Assembly: GCF_030297675.1 (NCBI RefSeq)
Contig: NZ_AP028142.1
Coordinates: 434,001-498,000 of the forward strand
Direction of reading: 5' to 3'
DNA: 64,000 bases
DNA from: Polynucleobacter sp. HIN11
GTDB lineage: Bacteria > Pseudomonadota > Gammaproteobacteria > Burkholderiales > Burkholderiaceae
Of this stretch, positions 34,144 to 43,756 are shown in pieces (within the stretch, counting starts at the first letter, position 1; each line of letters opens with the position of its first letter). A program made the position numbers and the translations under genes. Under the pieces are notes generated by a model that did not search any database, was not told the origin of the DNA, and saw only the letters and a list, made by a program, of their open reading frames with translations.

Positions 34144-35106
34144 TTACGATTTAGATTGCTCTAAGACCGCGCTGACCATATAGCGAGGCCGTTGACGAAC
34201 CTGTTGGTAAATCCTGCCGATGTATTCCCCGAGGAGACCGAGGCCAAATAGCATGACGCCAATTAAAAAGAAGGTTAGTGCAAAGAGTGTGAATACACCC
34301 TCAACTTCAGCGCCCAATACAAAGCGACGGATTAAAAGCAAGAGGAATAGTGAGCCTGCTGCCCCCGCTAGTAGCATGCCTAGAATTGAAAAGAGTTGCA
34401 ACGGCATCACTGAAAAGCCGGTGACCAAATCAAAATTAAGACGAATCAATTGATACAGGCTGTATTTCGATTCTCCAGCAAACCGTTCTTCATGCTTGAC
34501 AGTAATTTCAGTCGGATTGTTAGCGAAGGTGTACGCCAAGGCTGGAATAAAGGTATTCGCTTCTTCACACTGCCGAACTAAATCGATGATGCGGCGATGG
34601 TAGCCGCGCATCATGCAGCCTTGATCGGTCATGGTGATACGGGTGAGCTTATCGCGTAATCGATTCATGGCACGCGAAGCCGTCTTTCGGAACCAGGAAT
34701 CTTGGCGATTTTCTCGAATCGTACCAACATAGTCATGTCCTTCTTCGAGTTGGCGCACGATTTTGCCAATCTCTTCCGGAGGATTTTGTAGATCCGCATC
34801 CAAGGTAATGATGTATTCACCACGTGAATATTCAAAACCAGCCATGATTGCCATGTGTTGGCCAAAGTTATTTGCGAATAAGACCACACGCGTTACATCA
34901 GGCCGCTTTTCATATTGCATCGCGAGCATGGCAGCAGACCGATCTTTACTGCCATCGTTAATAAACAGAAGTTCGTAGCTAAGTGCATACTGACCCGCAA
35001 CATGATCAAGCGCAGGGTATAGGCGATCAAATAGGGCCTGTAATCCCTCTTCTTCGTTGTATACCGGGATCACGACACTTAAACGTGGATGAGCAAAACT
35101 ATTCAT
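34144..35106 (-). CDS. arnC: Undecaprenyl-phosphate Ara4FN transferase ArnC
   Basis: A family-2 glycosyltransferase of about 320 residues. The N-terminal LSVVIPVYNEEEGL and the metal-binding DADLQNPPEEI are followed by QGCMMRGYHR and two C-terminal membrane segments (about 235-290). It moves Ara4FN from UDP to undecaprenyl phosphate. The frame opens with GTG at 35112, but the ATG at 35106 two codons later is preferred. Confidence 0.92.
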   Translation of the reverse strand: MNSFAHPRLSVVIPVYNEEEGLQALFDRLYPALDHVAGQYALSYELLFINDGSKDRSAAMLAMQYEKRPDVTRVVLFANNFGQHMAIMAGFEYSRGEYIITLDADLQNPPEEIGKIVRQLEEGHDYVGTIRENRQDSWFRKTASRAMNRLRDKLTRITMTDQGCMMRGYHRRIIDLVRQCEEANTFIPALAYTFANNPTEITVKHEERFAGESKYSLYQLIRLNFDLVTGFSVMPLQLFSILGMLLAGAAGSLFLLLLIRRFVLGAEVEGVFTLFALTFFLIGVMLFGLGLLGEYIGRIYQQVRQRPRYMVSAVLEQSKS

Positions 35107-35134
35107 GACCACATTTTGCCTGATCTAGAGGCGT

Positions 35135-36283
35135 TTACGCTAAAACCTCTTGTAGTGCCTTGACTACGCGATCAACATCAGTATTGGTCATGGTGGGGAA
35201 AAGCGGCAGAGTCAAGATGGACTGACCAATCATATTAGCCACTGGGGTTGCCTGCTCCGAGTACCCATGCTCACGATACAGTGCAAAGCTGGTAATGATT
35301 GGGTAATGCACCCCAGTACCAATACCGCGTTCTTTTAAGGCAAGCATGATTTGGCTGCGTGATTGGCTCAAGCGCTCCAAGGGTAGTACGACCTGGAACA
35401 TATGCCAATTACTATTTGCAAAATCGGCGATTGGTAGACCTAAACCCATTTTGCTCAAACCCGATTGTTCGAACTGATCAAAATAATGACGGGCGAGAGC
35501 GACGCGTTGCTCTTGAAAGCGATCCAATTGTTTTAATTGATGAAGACCAATAACAGCATTGACATCGGTCAGGTTGTCTTTGCCACCCAGAACATCGACC
35601 TCCATACCATCAGGACCATGACGCACCAATCCTTGCAGCCGCAATTTCTCGGCCAGACTCACTTGATGTTCACCAAAGCGCTCGGTGTTAAAAACCAAGC
35701 AACCACCTTCGATGGTGGTTAGATTTTTATTTGCCTGAAAACTAAAACTGACTAAATCGTGCCGACCTTTTGTGCCAATTCGCAATCCATTCCACGAGGA
35801 TCCGAGTGCTTGCGCGGCATCCTCAATCACGCGCAATTGATGATGTTCTGCAATCGCGTATAGCGCATCAATATCGAGAGGTAATCCAGCCAAATATACC
35901 GGCATGATAGCTTTGGTTTTGGCATTAATGGCAGAGCTAACTTGACGAAGATCTAAATTACGGGTCTTTGGATCAATATCAACAAAAACAGGCTTCGCGC
36001 CCACAGCCAAGATCACATTGGATGTTGCTACCCACGAAATTGGAGTTGTGATCACCTCGTCGCCTGGACCAATCCCAGCAACTTGAAGGGCGATTTTCAT
36101 GGTGGCCGTTCCATTCGCAAAGCAACGAACTGTCGCGCCACCTAAATACTGGCTCAAGGCCGCTTCAAACTCTAAAACCTTTGGGCCGGATGTAATCCAG
36201 CCGGAGCGCAACACATCCGCTACTGCTGCAATCGTGGCTTCATCAATTGTTGGCTTGGTAAAGGGAATGAATGGCTGGCTCAT
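35135..36283 (-). CDS. arnB: UDP-4-keto-pentose aminotransferase ArnB
   Basis: A 382-residue DegT/DnrJ-type PLP aminotransferase that forms UDP-Ara4N. The PLP lysine is in SFSFQANKNLTTIEGG; SGWITSGPKVLEFE near the N-terminus is shared with ArnB. The ATG at 36283 aligns with the family start and has AGGTGG 9 bases upstream; ATG 36292 is the alternative, 4 bases from the arnT stop. Confidence 0.9.
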   Translation of the reverse strand: MSQPFIPFTKPTIDEATIAAVADVLRSGWITSGPKVLEFEAALSQYLGGATVRCFANGTATMKIALQVAGIGPGDEVITTPISWVATSNVILAVGAKPVFVDIDPKTRNLDLRQVSSAINAKTKAIMPVYLAGLPLDIDALYAIAEHHQLRVIEDAAQALGSSWNGLRIGTKGRHDLVSFSFQANKNLTTIEGGCLVFNTERFGEHQVSLAEKLRLQGLVRHGPDGMEVDVLGGKDNLTDVNAVIGLHQLKQLDRFQEQRVALARHYFDQFEQSGLSKMGLGLPIADFANSNWHMFQVVLPLERLSQSRSQIMLALKERGIGTGVHYPIITSFALYREHGYSEQATPVANMIGQSILTLPLFPTMTNTDVDRVVKALQEVLA

Positions 36284-36296
36284 TTGCTCCATCCAC

Positions 36297-37991
36297 CTAT
36301 TGTCGCAAAGGCTCTTGTGGATGTCGAACCACAACCCGTCGACTATCGCGACCCAGTACCTCCATGGGTAGCCCGAGACCTTCTAGCTCAACGAATTGAT
36401 CGGGGCGCATTAGTGCGATGGAATTAGGATCTTGGTTCCAGACAATGATAAATTCATTGAGAGTCGGTATCCATTTTTGGGGTTCTTGTTTGGCACCAAA
36501 GGTCAGCTCATCAGTAAACTCGACCATGATGGTGTTGCGTTCAAGATAAAACGGGACGGTGTGATCGAGTAAACGAACCGAATAAATTTTGGCATCCTTC
36601 GGGATTTGTGATTTCACCCTTTGTGCCAGGTCATAGCCAGACACGGCGCGACCAAGAGTCTCATGCCCTGTCCCAGCAATGGTGGCGGTTAAGAAAAAGC
36701 CAAAAGCAAATAGAGCAATACTAAGTAGCGCATTGCGCTTAGCAAACAGGCTTGCTACCAGACTAAATACCAATAGGCAGCACAGAGCGGCAACAATCCA
36801 GAGGGTGTAAGCCTGATACGCATCGACTTCATCGGGCTGACCATTGCGACCAATTTCGGACAAAAAGAAGAAACCGGTGAGCGCGAGTATTGCAAAAAAT
36901 AAGGTTTGCAATCGCCAGCCAATGGAAAGATGCGCATGCGACTCTAAGTAATCGGCTATTGACTTAGCTGCCAAAATAGCCAAGGCTGGAAAGACCGGCA
37001 TGATGTAGCCCGGTAATTTTGAGCGCGAGATACTGAAGAAAATAAGGATAACTGCGAACCATGCCCACAGCATCCACTCTGCCGAGAATGATCTGATTCT
37101 ATATTGCTTGAGGGTTTGCCAGGCGGACCCAAAGAACTGGGGCATCCACGGCAAGAAGCCAACTACCACCAATGGCAAGAAAAAGTAAGCCGGTGCCGTG
37201 CGCCCATGCGCAGTCGCAGTAAAGCGCTCAAAATGTTCGTAAATAAAAAAGAAGTGAGGAAATTCCGGATTTTGTATCGATACCGCAACAAACCAGGGAG
37301 CCGTGACGATTAGAAAAATTAGTAATCCACTGAGAATATGTAAGCGACTAAACAATTTCCAATCAAAGCGCGTCACGATGTATGCAAATAACACCATTCC
37401 TGGAATCACAATGCCGATCAGTCCTTTTGATAGGGTGGCAAGACCCATTGCAAGCCAGCAAACCCACATCCAATGGCGACCTGATTGTGGGCGATGTTGC
37501 TCATACGCGTGTTGAGCTAATAAGAGTGAGCATAGGGCCAAATTTAGAAAAGCCGATAAGCCCATATCGAGCGCATTGAAATGCCCGCCGACGACCCACA
37601 TGGGACTCGATAGCAGAATAAGTGCGGATAGGTATCCGGTAACCCGCCCAAATAATTTAGCCGCAGTAAATCCAACCAATAAAATCGTCAGATAACCAGT
37701 CAGCCCACTCCAGAACCGTGCTTGCCATTCCCCAAGTCCAAAGAGTTGAAATGTGATTGCTGAAGCCCAAATATGCAGTGGTGGCTTCTCAAAATATTTG
37801 TAGTCGTTATAGCGGGGGGTGATGTAATCGCCGCTCACCATCATCTCGCGGGCCATTTGCGCATAACGACCTTCATCCGTTGGAATCAGATGCCGATAGT
37901 CCAGGGTGGCAAACCATAATATGCTCGCAAGGACCAAGACAATCAGCAATGCAACTGCATTGAGCGGTGTGAGTTGGCGTTCAGCAAGCAT
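36297..37991 (-). CDS. arnT: Aminoarabinose lipid A transferase ArnT
   Basis: A 564-residue polytopic GT-C glycosyltransferase that transfers L-Ara4N from undecaprenyl phosphate to lipid A at the outer face of the inner membrane. It begins with a membrane segment and then HLIPTDEGRYAQMAREM, which holds the catalytic Asp of the first periplasmic loop, and YFEKPPLHIW. About a dozen membrane segments are followed by a periplasmic C-terminal domain. The start at 37991 follows the Mth938-like stop by 4 bases. Modification by Ara4N lowers polymyxin binding. Confidence 0.92.
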   Translation of the reverse strand: MLAERQLTPLNAVALLIVLVLASILWFATLDYRHLIPTDEGRYAQMAREMMVSGDYITPRYNDYKYFEKPPLHIWASAITFQLFGLGEWQARFWSGLTGYLTILLVGFTAAKLFGRVTGYLSALILLSSPMWVVGGHFNALDMGLSAFLNLALCSLLLAQHAYEQHRPQSGRHWMWVCWLAMGLATLSKGLIGIVIPGMVLFAYIVTRFDWKLFSRLHILSGLLIFLIVTAPWFVAVSIQNPEFPHFFFIYEHFERFTATAHGRTAPAYFFLPLVVVGFLPWMPQFFGSAWQTLKQYRIRSFSAEWMLWAWFAVILIFFSISRSKLPGYIMPVFPALAILAAKSIADYLESHAHLSIGWRLQTLFFAILALTGFFFLSEIGRNGQPDEVDAYQAYTLWIVAALCCLLVFSLVASLFAKRNALLSIALFAFGFFLTATIAGTGHETLGRAVSGYDLAQRVKSQIPKDAKIYSVRLLDHTVPFYLERNTIMVEFTDELTFGAKQEPQKWIPTLNEFIIVWNQDPNSIALMRPDQFVELEGLGLPMEVLGRDSRRVVVRHPQEPLRQ

Positions 37992-37995
37992 CGGA

Positions 37996-38373
37996 TTAAT
38001 TTTTCTCCAAGATGATTGCGGCAAGTACTTTCCGCCCCTCGCCCATCAAGATGTTGTAGGTGCGACATGCTGCTTGGGAATCCATCATTTCAAAACCAAT
38101 TTTGGCCTTAATCAGTGGTTGTAGAATCTTAGGGTTCAGAAATACCTGTTTCTTGCCGGTCCCCACGATCACTAACTCGGGTTGTAAGGTACTAATCATC
38201 GAGAAATGATCTTCAGTGAGCTCGGGGCTTTCTTCAACCGGCCACGCCATCACTTCGCCATCGGGCTGAACGATCAGAGCATGTGAATAGGGGGTTTTGT
38301 TGACCTCAATAAAGCCAATTCCGTAGCCAGTAATCGTATTTTGGCTAGATTGTGGGTCAGAATGTAACTTCAC
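37996..38373 (-). CDS. Mth938-like domain protein
   Basis: A 125-residue protein of the Mth938-like (DUF498) fold, seen in the pattern ITGYGIGFIEVNK, PELVIVGTG and a C-terminal ACRTYNILMGEGRKVLAAII. Members include the respiratory complex I assembly factor NDUFAF3, but a bacterial role is not settled. The start is GTG at 38373. It leads the arn gene run, 4 bases before arnT, which may be mere co-transcription. Confidence 0.82.
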   Translation of the reverse strand: MKLHSDPQSSQNTITGYGIGFIEVNKTPYSHALIVQPDGEVMAWPVEESPELTEDHFSMISTLQPELVIVGTGKKQVFLNPKILQPLIKAKIGFEMMDSQAACRTYNILMGEGRKVLAAIILEKN

Positions 38374-38390
38374 GCTGAGGCTCTGTCATA

Positions 38391-38425
38391 ATTAGGGGAT
38401 TATAGCTAGCAAATTATCCCTAAAT
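38391..38425. promoter_or_regulatory. Dyad and minus-strand -10 between alaA and the arn run
   Basis: An imperfect inverted repeat (TTAGGG at 38392-38397 and CCCTAA at 38418-38423 with further matches inward) surrounds GCTAGC. On the minus strand a consensus TATAAT lies at 38404-38399 inside the repeat, placing a likely arn promoter here. The -35 is not clear (TTGAAA is 20 bases away). The dyad is a possible operator. Confidence 0.45.
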
Positions 38426-38457
38426 TTCAATGGCTTAACCCTGTAGAAGATCTGATT

Positions 38458-39714
38458 GTGAAACCCATACAAAAGTCCGACAAACTAAATAACGTCTGCT
38501 ACGACATTCGTGGCCCTGTACTTGAGCTTGCGCAACGCATGGAAGAGGAAGGGCACAAAATTATCAAGCTTAATATTGGTAATGTCGGCGTTTTCGGCTT
38601 TGACCCCCCGGAAGAAATCCAGCTCGATATGATTCGTAATCTTGGAAATGCGTCCGCTTACTCGGATTCCAAAGGGATTTTTGCGGCTCGTAAAGCCATC
38701 ATGCAATATTGCCAAGAAAAAGGGATTCAGGGTGTTACCTTGGATGATATTTACACTGGCAACGGTGCCTCTGAGTTAATTGTTCTGGCGATGAATGCGC
38801 TTTTGAACAATGGCGATGAAGTGTTGGTGCCGGCACCTGATTACCCGCTATGGACTGCTGCTGTTTCATTATCAGGCGGCACTCCGCATCATTATTTGTG
38901 CGATGAGTCGAAGGATTGGCAGCCCGATCTTGAGGATATGCGCTCCAAAATCACTCCGCGTACCAAAGCCATTGTGGTAATCAATCCTAATAATCCAACC
39001 GGTGCTTTGTATTCCAAAGAAGTGTTGCTAGAAATCATTGCGGTTGCGCGCCAGCATAATTTGATCTTATTTGTCGATGAGATCTACGACAAAATGCTCT
39101 TTGATGGCGAGAAACACATTTCTCTGGCATCGTTATCGACCGACGTAGTCACGATTACGTTTAATGGTTTATCAAAGAACTACCGCTCCTGCGGTTACCG
39201 TTCTGGCTGGATGGTTGTGTCTGGTGATAAGGCAATGGTTGCTGATTACATTGAGGGTTTAAACATGCTGTCCTCAATGCGGCTTTGCGCTAATGTCCCA
39301 GGGCAATATGCGATTCAAACGGCATTAGGCGGCTACCAAAGCATTAATGACCTAGTGGCCAAGGATGGTCGATTAACTCGTCAACGTGACCTGGCCTATA
39401 AGCTCATGAGCGAGATTCCTGGGGTTAGTGTTGCTAAACCGAAGGCGGCTTTATATCTATTTCCAAAATTAGATCCACAGATGTATCCGATTAAAGACGA
39501 TCAACAATTCATTGCCGATCTTCTCAAAGAGGAGAAAGTTCTTTTGGTGCAGGGTACTGGTTTTAATTGGCCCAAACCGGATCATTTCCGGATCACTTTC
39601 TTGCCTCATGAAGATACCTTGCGTGAGGCTATCAAGCGGATTGCGAACTTTCTTGAGCGCTATCGCATGAAACACGTAAGCAATTCGGTCGCAGCAACCA
39701 CAGTAAAAGCATGA
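38458..39714 (+). CDS. alaA: Alanine aminotransferase, AlaA type
   Basis: A 418-residue class I PLP aminotransferase. The PLP lysine is in FNGLSKNYRSCGYRSGW; NPNNPTGALYS and FVDEIYDKM are present. The N-terminus VCYDIRGPVLELAQRMEEEGHKI is that of AlaA (glutamate-pyruvate transaminase). It starts with GTG at 38458. Its stop overlaps the hom start, linking alanine and threonine synthesis in one transcript. Confidence 0.88.
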   Translation: MKPIQKSDKLNNVCYDIRGPVLELAQRMEEEGHKIIKLNIGNVGVFGFDPPEEIQLDMIRNLGNASAYSDSKGIFAARKAIMQYCQEKGIQGVTLDDIYTGNGASELIVLAMNALLNNGDEVLVPAPDYPLWTAAVSLSGGTPHHYLCDESKDWQPDLEDMRSKITPRTKAIVVINPNNPTGALYSKEVLLEIIAVARQHNLILFVDEIYDKMLFDGEKHISLASLSTDVVTITFNGLSKNYRSCGYRSGWMVVSGDKAMVADYIEGLNMLSSMRLCANVPGQYAIQTALGGYQSINDLVAKDGRLTRQRDLAYKLMSEIPGVSVAKPKAALYLFPKLDPQMYPIKDDQQFIADLLKEEKVLLVQGTGFNWPKPDHFRITFLPHEDTLREAIKRIANFLERYRMKHVSNSVAATTVKA

Positions 39715-41024
39715 TGAAACCTATTCAAGTTGGACTTCTTGGTATTGGTACCGTTGGTAGCGGAGTCTTCACCGTTCTCGCTCGTAATCAAGAGGAAATA
39801 CAGCGGCGCGCAGGGCGCGGCATTCGGATTCACACAGTGGCGGATTTGAATACCCTGCGGGCGCAAGAGTTAGTGCAGGGCCAGGCCGAGGTGGTCAACG
39901 ATGCACGCAAGGTCATTCAGAATCCTGAGATTGATATTGTGGTCGAGCTGATTGGTGGCTATGGGATCGCCAAGGATTTGGTGCTTGAAGCCATTGCGCA
40001 TGGAAAACATGTGGTCACTGCCAATAAAGCATTAATTGCTGTACATGGTAATGAGATCTTTAAAGCAGCGCATGCTAAGGGAGTGATGGTCGCATTTGAA
40101 GCTGCGGTTGCAGGCGGCATTCCAATTATTAAGGCCTTGCGTGAGGGCTTGAGTGCCAATCGGATCGAATGGATTGCTGGAATTATTAACGGTACGACTA
40201 ACTTTATTCTCTCTGAGATGCGCGATAAGGGTTTGGACTTTAATGTCGTCCTAAAAGAGGCGCAACGCTTAGGCTACGCTGAAGCGGACCCAACCTTCGA
40301 TATTGAAGGAATTGATGCGGCCCATAAGGCAACTATCATGAGTGCTATTGCTTTTGGGGTACCGATGCAATTTGCGCAAGCGCATGTTGAGGGAATCACC
40401 AAGCTCTCTGCCACCGACATTCGGTATGCTGAGCAATTGGGCTACCGCATCAAGCTTTTAGGGATTACCAAGAAAACCCCAAGTGGTATTGAGTTACGTG
40501 TGCATCCAACTTTGGTGCCTGCTAAGCGTTTGTTGGCTAACGTCGAAGGCGCCATGAATGCGGTACAAGTATTTGGTGATGCGGTAGGTACCACTCTTTA
40601 TTACGGGAAGGGCGCTGGTTCAGAGCCAACAGCCTCTGCCGTGATTGCCGATTTGGTCGATGTGACGCGTTTGCAAACGGCAGATCCTGAAAATCGGGTG
40701 CCCCATTTGGCGTTTCAGCCAGATGCGCTACAAAATACACCGATCCTCCCAATTGCAGAGGTGACAACCAGCTATTACTTGCGCTTAGCAGTTGCTGATC
40801 AGGCTGGCGTTTTGGCCGATATCACACGAATTTTGGCTGCTCACGGCGTATCGATTGATGCTCTCTTGCAAAAAGAAGCCGCCGAGGGCGAGAGCCAAAC
40901 CGATCTCGTGATTCTGACCCATGAGACTAAAGAAAAAAATATGACGGCGGCTTTGTTAGAGATGCAAGATCTAAAAACCGTGATTGGTGAGATCGTGAAG
41001 ATTCGTCTTGAAAATCTTTCCTAG
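39711..41024 (+). CDS. hom: Homoserine dehydrogenase
   Basis: A 437-residue monofunctional enzyme reducing aspartate semialdehyde to homoserine. The NAD(P) loop is GLLGIGTVGSGV, ANKALIAVHG and GIINGTTNFILSEM form the catalytic core, and a C-terminal ACT domain (about 350-430, RLAVADQAGVLADITRILA) suggests threonine feedback. No aspartokinase domain is fused. Two ATG codons in tandem at 39711 and 39714 are both possible. thrC follows 15 bases later. Confidence 0.95.
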   Translation: MMKPIQVGLLGIGTVGSGVFTVLARNQEEIQRRAGRGIRIHTVADLNTLRAQELVQGQAEVVNDARKVIQNPEIDIVVELIGGYGIAKDLVLEAIAHGKHVVTANKALIAVHGNEIFKAAHAKGVMVAFEAAVAGGIPIIKALREGLSANRIEWIAGIINGTTNFILSEMRDKGLDFNVVLKEAQRLGYAEADPTFDIEGIDAAHKATIMSAIAFGVPMQFAQAHVEGITKLSATDIRYAEQLGYRIKLLGITKKTPSGIELRVHPTLVPAKRLLANVEGAMNAVQVFGDAVGTTLYYGKGAGSEPTASAVIADLVDVTRLQTADPENRVPHLAFQPDALQNTPILPIAEVTTSYYLRLAVADQAGVLADITRILAAHGVSIDALLQKEAAEGESQTDLVILTHETKEKNMTAALLEMQDLKTVIGEIVKIRLENLS

Positions 41025-41039
41025 ACCCAGTTTTTACAT

Positions 41040-42482
41040 ATGCGTTATCAATCAACCCGAGGCGCAAGCCCAGAACAAACCTTTCAGGGAATCCTATTAG
41101 GTGGCCTGGCACCCGATGGTGGTTTGTATTTACCAACTCACTATCCTCAGGTGACTAAGGCGCAGTTAGATTCTTGGAGGGGTCTGTCGTACCCCGACTT
41201 GGCATTTGAAATTATTCGTTTGTATTGCGACGATATTCCTACTGATGATTTAAAAGTATTACTGCACAAGACCTATACCCCGCAGGTCTATTGCAATGGT
41301 CGTCCTACTGACGCAGCAAGTGACATTACGCCAGTGCATTGGTTAGGTGAGGAGCATGGTGCAAAGTTGGGGCTTTTAAGTTTATCGAATGGCCCAACCC
41401 TTGCTTTCAAAGATATGGCCATGCAATTACTGGGTAATCTCTTTGAGTACGCATTAAAACGTGCCAAGCAGGAGCTTAATATCTTAGGGGCTACTTCTGG
41501 TGATACTGGAAGTGCTGCTGAGTATGCCATGCGAGGCAAAGAAGGAATTAAAGTATTTATGCTGTCGCCGCGTGGCAAGATGAGCCCGTTCCAGTCGGCG
41601 CAAATGTATTCCTTGCAAGACTCCAATATTTTTAATCTCGCGGTCGACGGGGTATTTGATGATTGCCAAGATATTGTCAAGGCGGTTAGTAATGATTTGG
41701 AGTTCAAGGCCAAATATCGAATTGGAACAGTGAACTCTATCAATTGGGGGCGTGTTCTAGCACAAGTTGTGTATTACTTTCAAGGATATTTATTGGCAAC
41801 GGAGTCGAGCGAGGAGAAAATCTCTTTTGCGGTGCCATCTGGTAACTTCGGAAACGTTTGTGCGGGACATATTGCCCGCATGATGGGTTTGCCGATTGCG
41901 CACTTAGTAGTTGCAACCAATGAAAACGATGTGCTCGATGAGTTCTTCAAAACCGGTATTTACCGGGCACGAAAATCGGCCGAAACTTTACATACCTCAA
42001 GCCCGTCGATGGATATTTCGAAGGCAAGCAATTTTGAGCGTTTTATTTTCGATCTACTTGGTCGTGACGGCAAGCGCACTGCCCAATTATTTAAACAAGT
42101 AGAAACGGATGGCGGATTTGATTTATCGAATGATCCGGCATTTAAAACCATTTCTAAATTTGGATTTGTCTCTGGTCGAAGTACGCATCAAAATCGTTTG
42201 GAGACGATTTGCGATATTGATCAGCGCTACGGAGTCATGATTGATACCCATACTGCTGATGGAATTAAAGTGGCGCGCGAGCATTTGCAAGAAGGGATTC
42301 CGATGTTAGTGCTTGAGACCGCCTTGCCAATTAAATTTGAAGAAACGATCCAAGAAGCATTGGGTCGCCCTGCGGATTGCCCAGCTGCATTTCGTGACAT
42401 TAAAAATAAGCCACAACGTGTGACGAATGTGCCGGCCAGTACTCCGACAGTAAAAGCCTTTATTCAAGATCACGTCAATTGA
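41040..42482 (+). CDS. thrC: Threonine synthase
   Basis: A 480-residue PLP enzyme converting phosphohomoserine to threonine. It begins MRYQSTRG, has the PLP lysine in GPTLAFKDMAMQL and the phosphate loop in AVPSGNFGNVCAG. The length and form are those of the long bacterial ThrC. No thrB is visible in the window. Confidence 0.95.
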   Translation: MRYQSTRGASPEQTFQGILLGGLAPDGGLYLPTHYPQVTKAQLDSWRGLSYPDLAFEIIRLYCDDIPTDDLKVLLHKTYTPQVYCNGRPTDAASDITPVHWLGEEHGAKLGLLSLSNGPTLAFKDMAMQLLGNLFEYALKRAKQELNILGATSGDTGSAAEYAMRGKEGIKVFMLSPRGKMSPFQSAQMYSLQDSNIFNLAVDGVFDDCQDIVKAVSNDLEFKAKYRIGTVNSINWGRVLAQVVYYFQGYLLATESSEEKISFAVPSGNFGNVCAGHIARMMGLPIAHLVVATNENDVLDEFFKTGIYRARKSAETLHTSSPSMDISKASNFERFIFDLLGRDGKRTAQLFKQVETDGGFDLSNDPAFKTISKFGFVSGRSTHQNRLETICDIDQRYGVMIDTHTADGIKVAREHLQEGIPMLVLETALPIKFEETIQEALGRPADCPAAFRDIKNKPQRVTNVPASTPTVKAFIQDHVN

Positions 42483-42484
42483 TC

Positions 42485-43747
42485 ATGGCCATCAGCTCAT
42501 CCTCAGGCTCTAGTAATAAACCACCACTACTAAGTGCAGCCGATGCTTTATCGCATTTACTGAAGAACCCTGTGCCGGTTGAGGCCCAAGAGTCAGTCCC
42601 CACCCAAGAAGCGCTTGGTCGGGTGCTTGCTGAGGATATTGTGAGCACCGTTGACGTGCCACCCTTGGATAACACGTCGATGGATGGTTACGCTGTGGCG
42701 ACACAGGATATTACAGCTGCCGGGGTGATCTTAAAAGTGGATCAACGCATCCCGGCGGGATCAGTTGGTGAGCCGCTCAAGCCAAAGACCATTGCCAGGA
42801 TCTTTACTGGTGCGCCGATACCCCCAGGGGCGGATGCGGTTGTGATGCAAGAGGATTGCGTGCCTCAGACCCAATTAGATTTGGTACAAATTAACTCCAT
42901 TCCTAATGCAGGGCAGTGGATTCGTCGACGTGGCGAGGATTTAAGTATCGGAAAGGTCGCTTTATCGGCCGGCACTGTTTTAAGGCCTCAGCACCTGGGC
43001 GTTGCTGCTTCTGCTGGTTATGCACAGCTGCCTGTTAAACGGAAGGTAAGGGTAGCAGCATTCTTTACTGGCGATGAGTTGTCCTTGCCAGGTGAACCTT
43101 TAAAGCCCGGCGGTATTTATAACTCGAATCGGGACACTTTATTGGGGCTTATTCGGAGTATGGGATGTATTGGGACAGATTATGGGATTGTTCCCGATCG
43201 ATTGGAGTCAACCCGGCAAGCTTTGCGAACTGCCAGTGAAGATCATGATCTGATTATTACCTCAGGCGGAGTCTCGGTAGGCGAAGAGGATCACATTAAG
43301 CCAGCCGTTCATGCGGAAGGTCGACTGGATTTATGGCAGATTGGTATCAAGCCAGGTAAACCGCTGGCATTTGGCGCGGTTCGTAAACAAAATCAGTTAA
43401 ATCGCGAGGCATGGTTTATGGGCCTTCCTGGCAATCCAGTATCCAGCTTTGTGACCTTCATTCTTTTTGTTCGTCCATTTATCTTAAAACTTCAGGGGCG
43501 ATCTGATTTAACGCCACCATCTTTTCAGGTCAGAGCGGATTTTGATTGGTTAAAGCCAGATCGCCGTAATGAGTTTTTGCGTGTCAAAATGAACGCAGAG
43601 GGTGGCCTTGACCTGTTTCCCAATCAGAGCTCGGGTGTTTTGACAAGCGCAGCTTGGGGGGATGGCTTGATTGATTGTCCGGCCGGACAGGGATTCAAAA
43701 AGGGTGATATGGTTCGATATATCCCCTTTAGTGGACTACTTTATTAA
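42485..43747 (+). CDS. moeA: Molybdopterin molybdenumtransferase MoeA
   Basis: A protein of about 420 residues that inserts molybdenum into adenylated molybdopterin. Visible segments are DNTSMDGYAV, FTGAPIPPGADAVVMQE, TSGGVSVGEEDH and GLPGNPVSSFV. The ATG at 42485 follows the thrC stop by 2 bases; a TTG two codons earlier overlaps that stop. It forms a set with moaD and moaE. Confidence 0.94.
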   Translation: MAISSSSGSSNKPPLLSAADALSHLLKNPVPVEAQESVPTQEALGRVLAEDIVSTVDVPPLDNTSMDGYAVATQDITAAGVILKVDQRIPAGSVGEPLKPKTIARIFTGAPIPPGADAVVMQEDCVPQTQLDLVQINSIPNAGQWIRRRGEDLSIGKVALSAGTVLRPQHLGVAASAGYAQLPVKRKVRVAAFFTGDELSLPGEPLKPGGIYNSNRDTLLGLIRSMGCIGTDYGIVPDRLESTRQALRTASEDHDLIITSGGVSVGEEDHIKPAVHAEGRLDLWQIGIKPGKPLAFGAVRKQNQLNREAWFMGLPGNPVSSFVTFILFVRPFILKLQGRSDLTPPSFQVRADFDWLKPDRRNEFLRVKMNAEGGLDLFPNQSSGVLTSAAWGDGLIDCPAGQGFKKGDMVRYIPFSGLLY

Positions 43748-43756
43748 TCCATCGCC

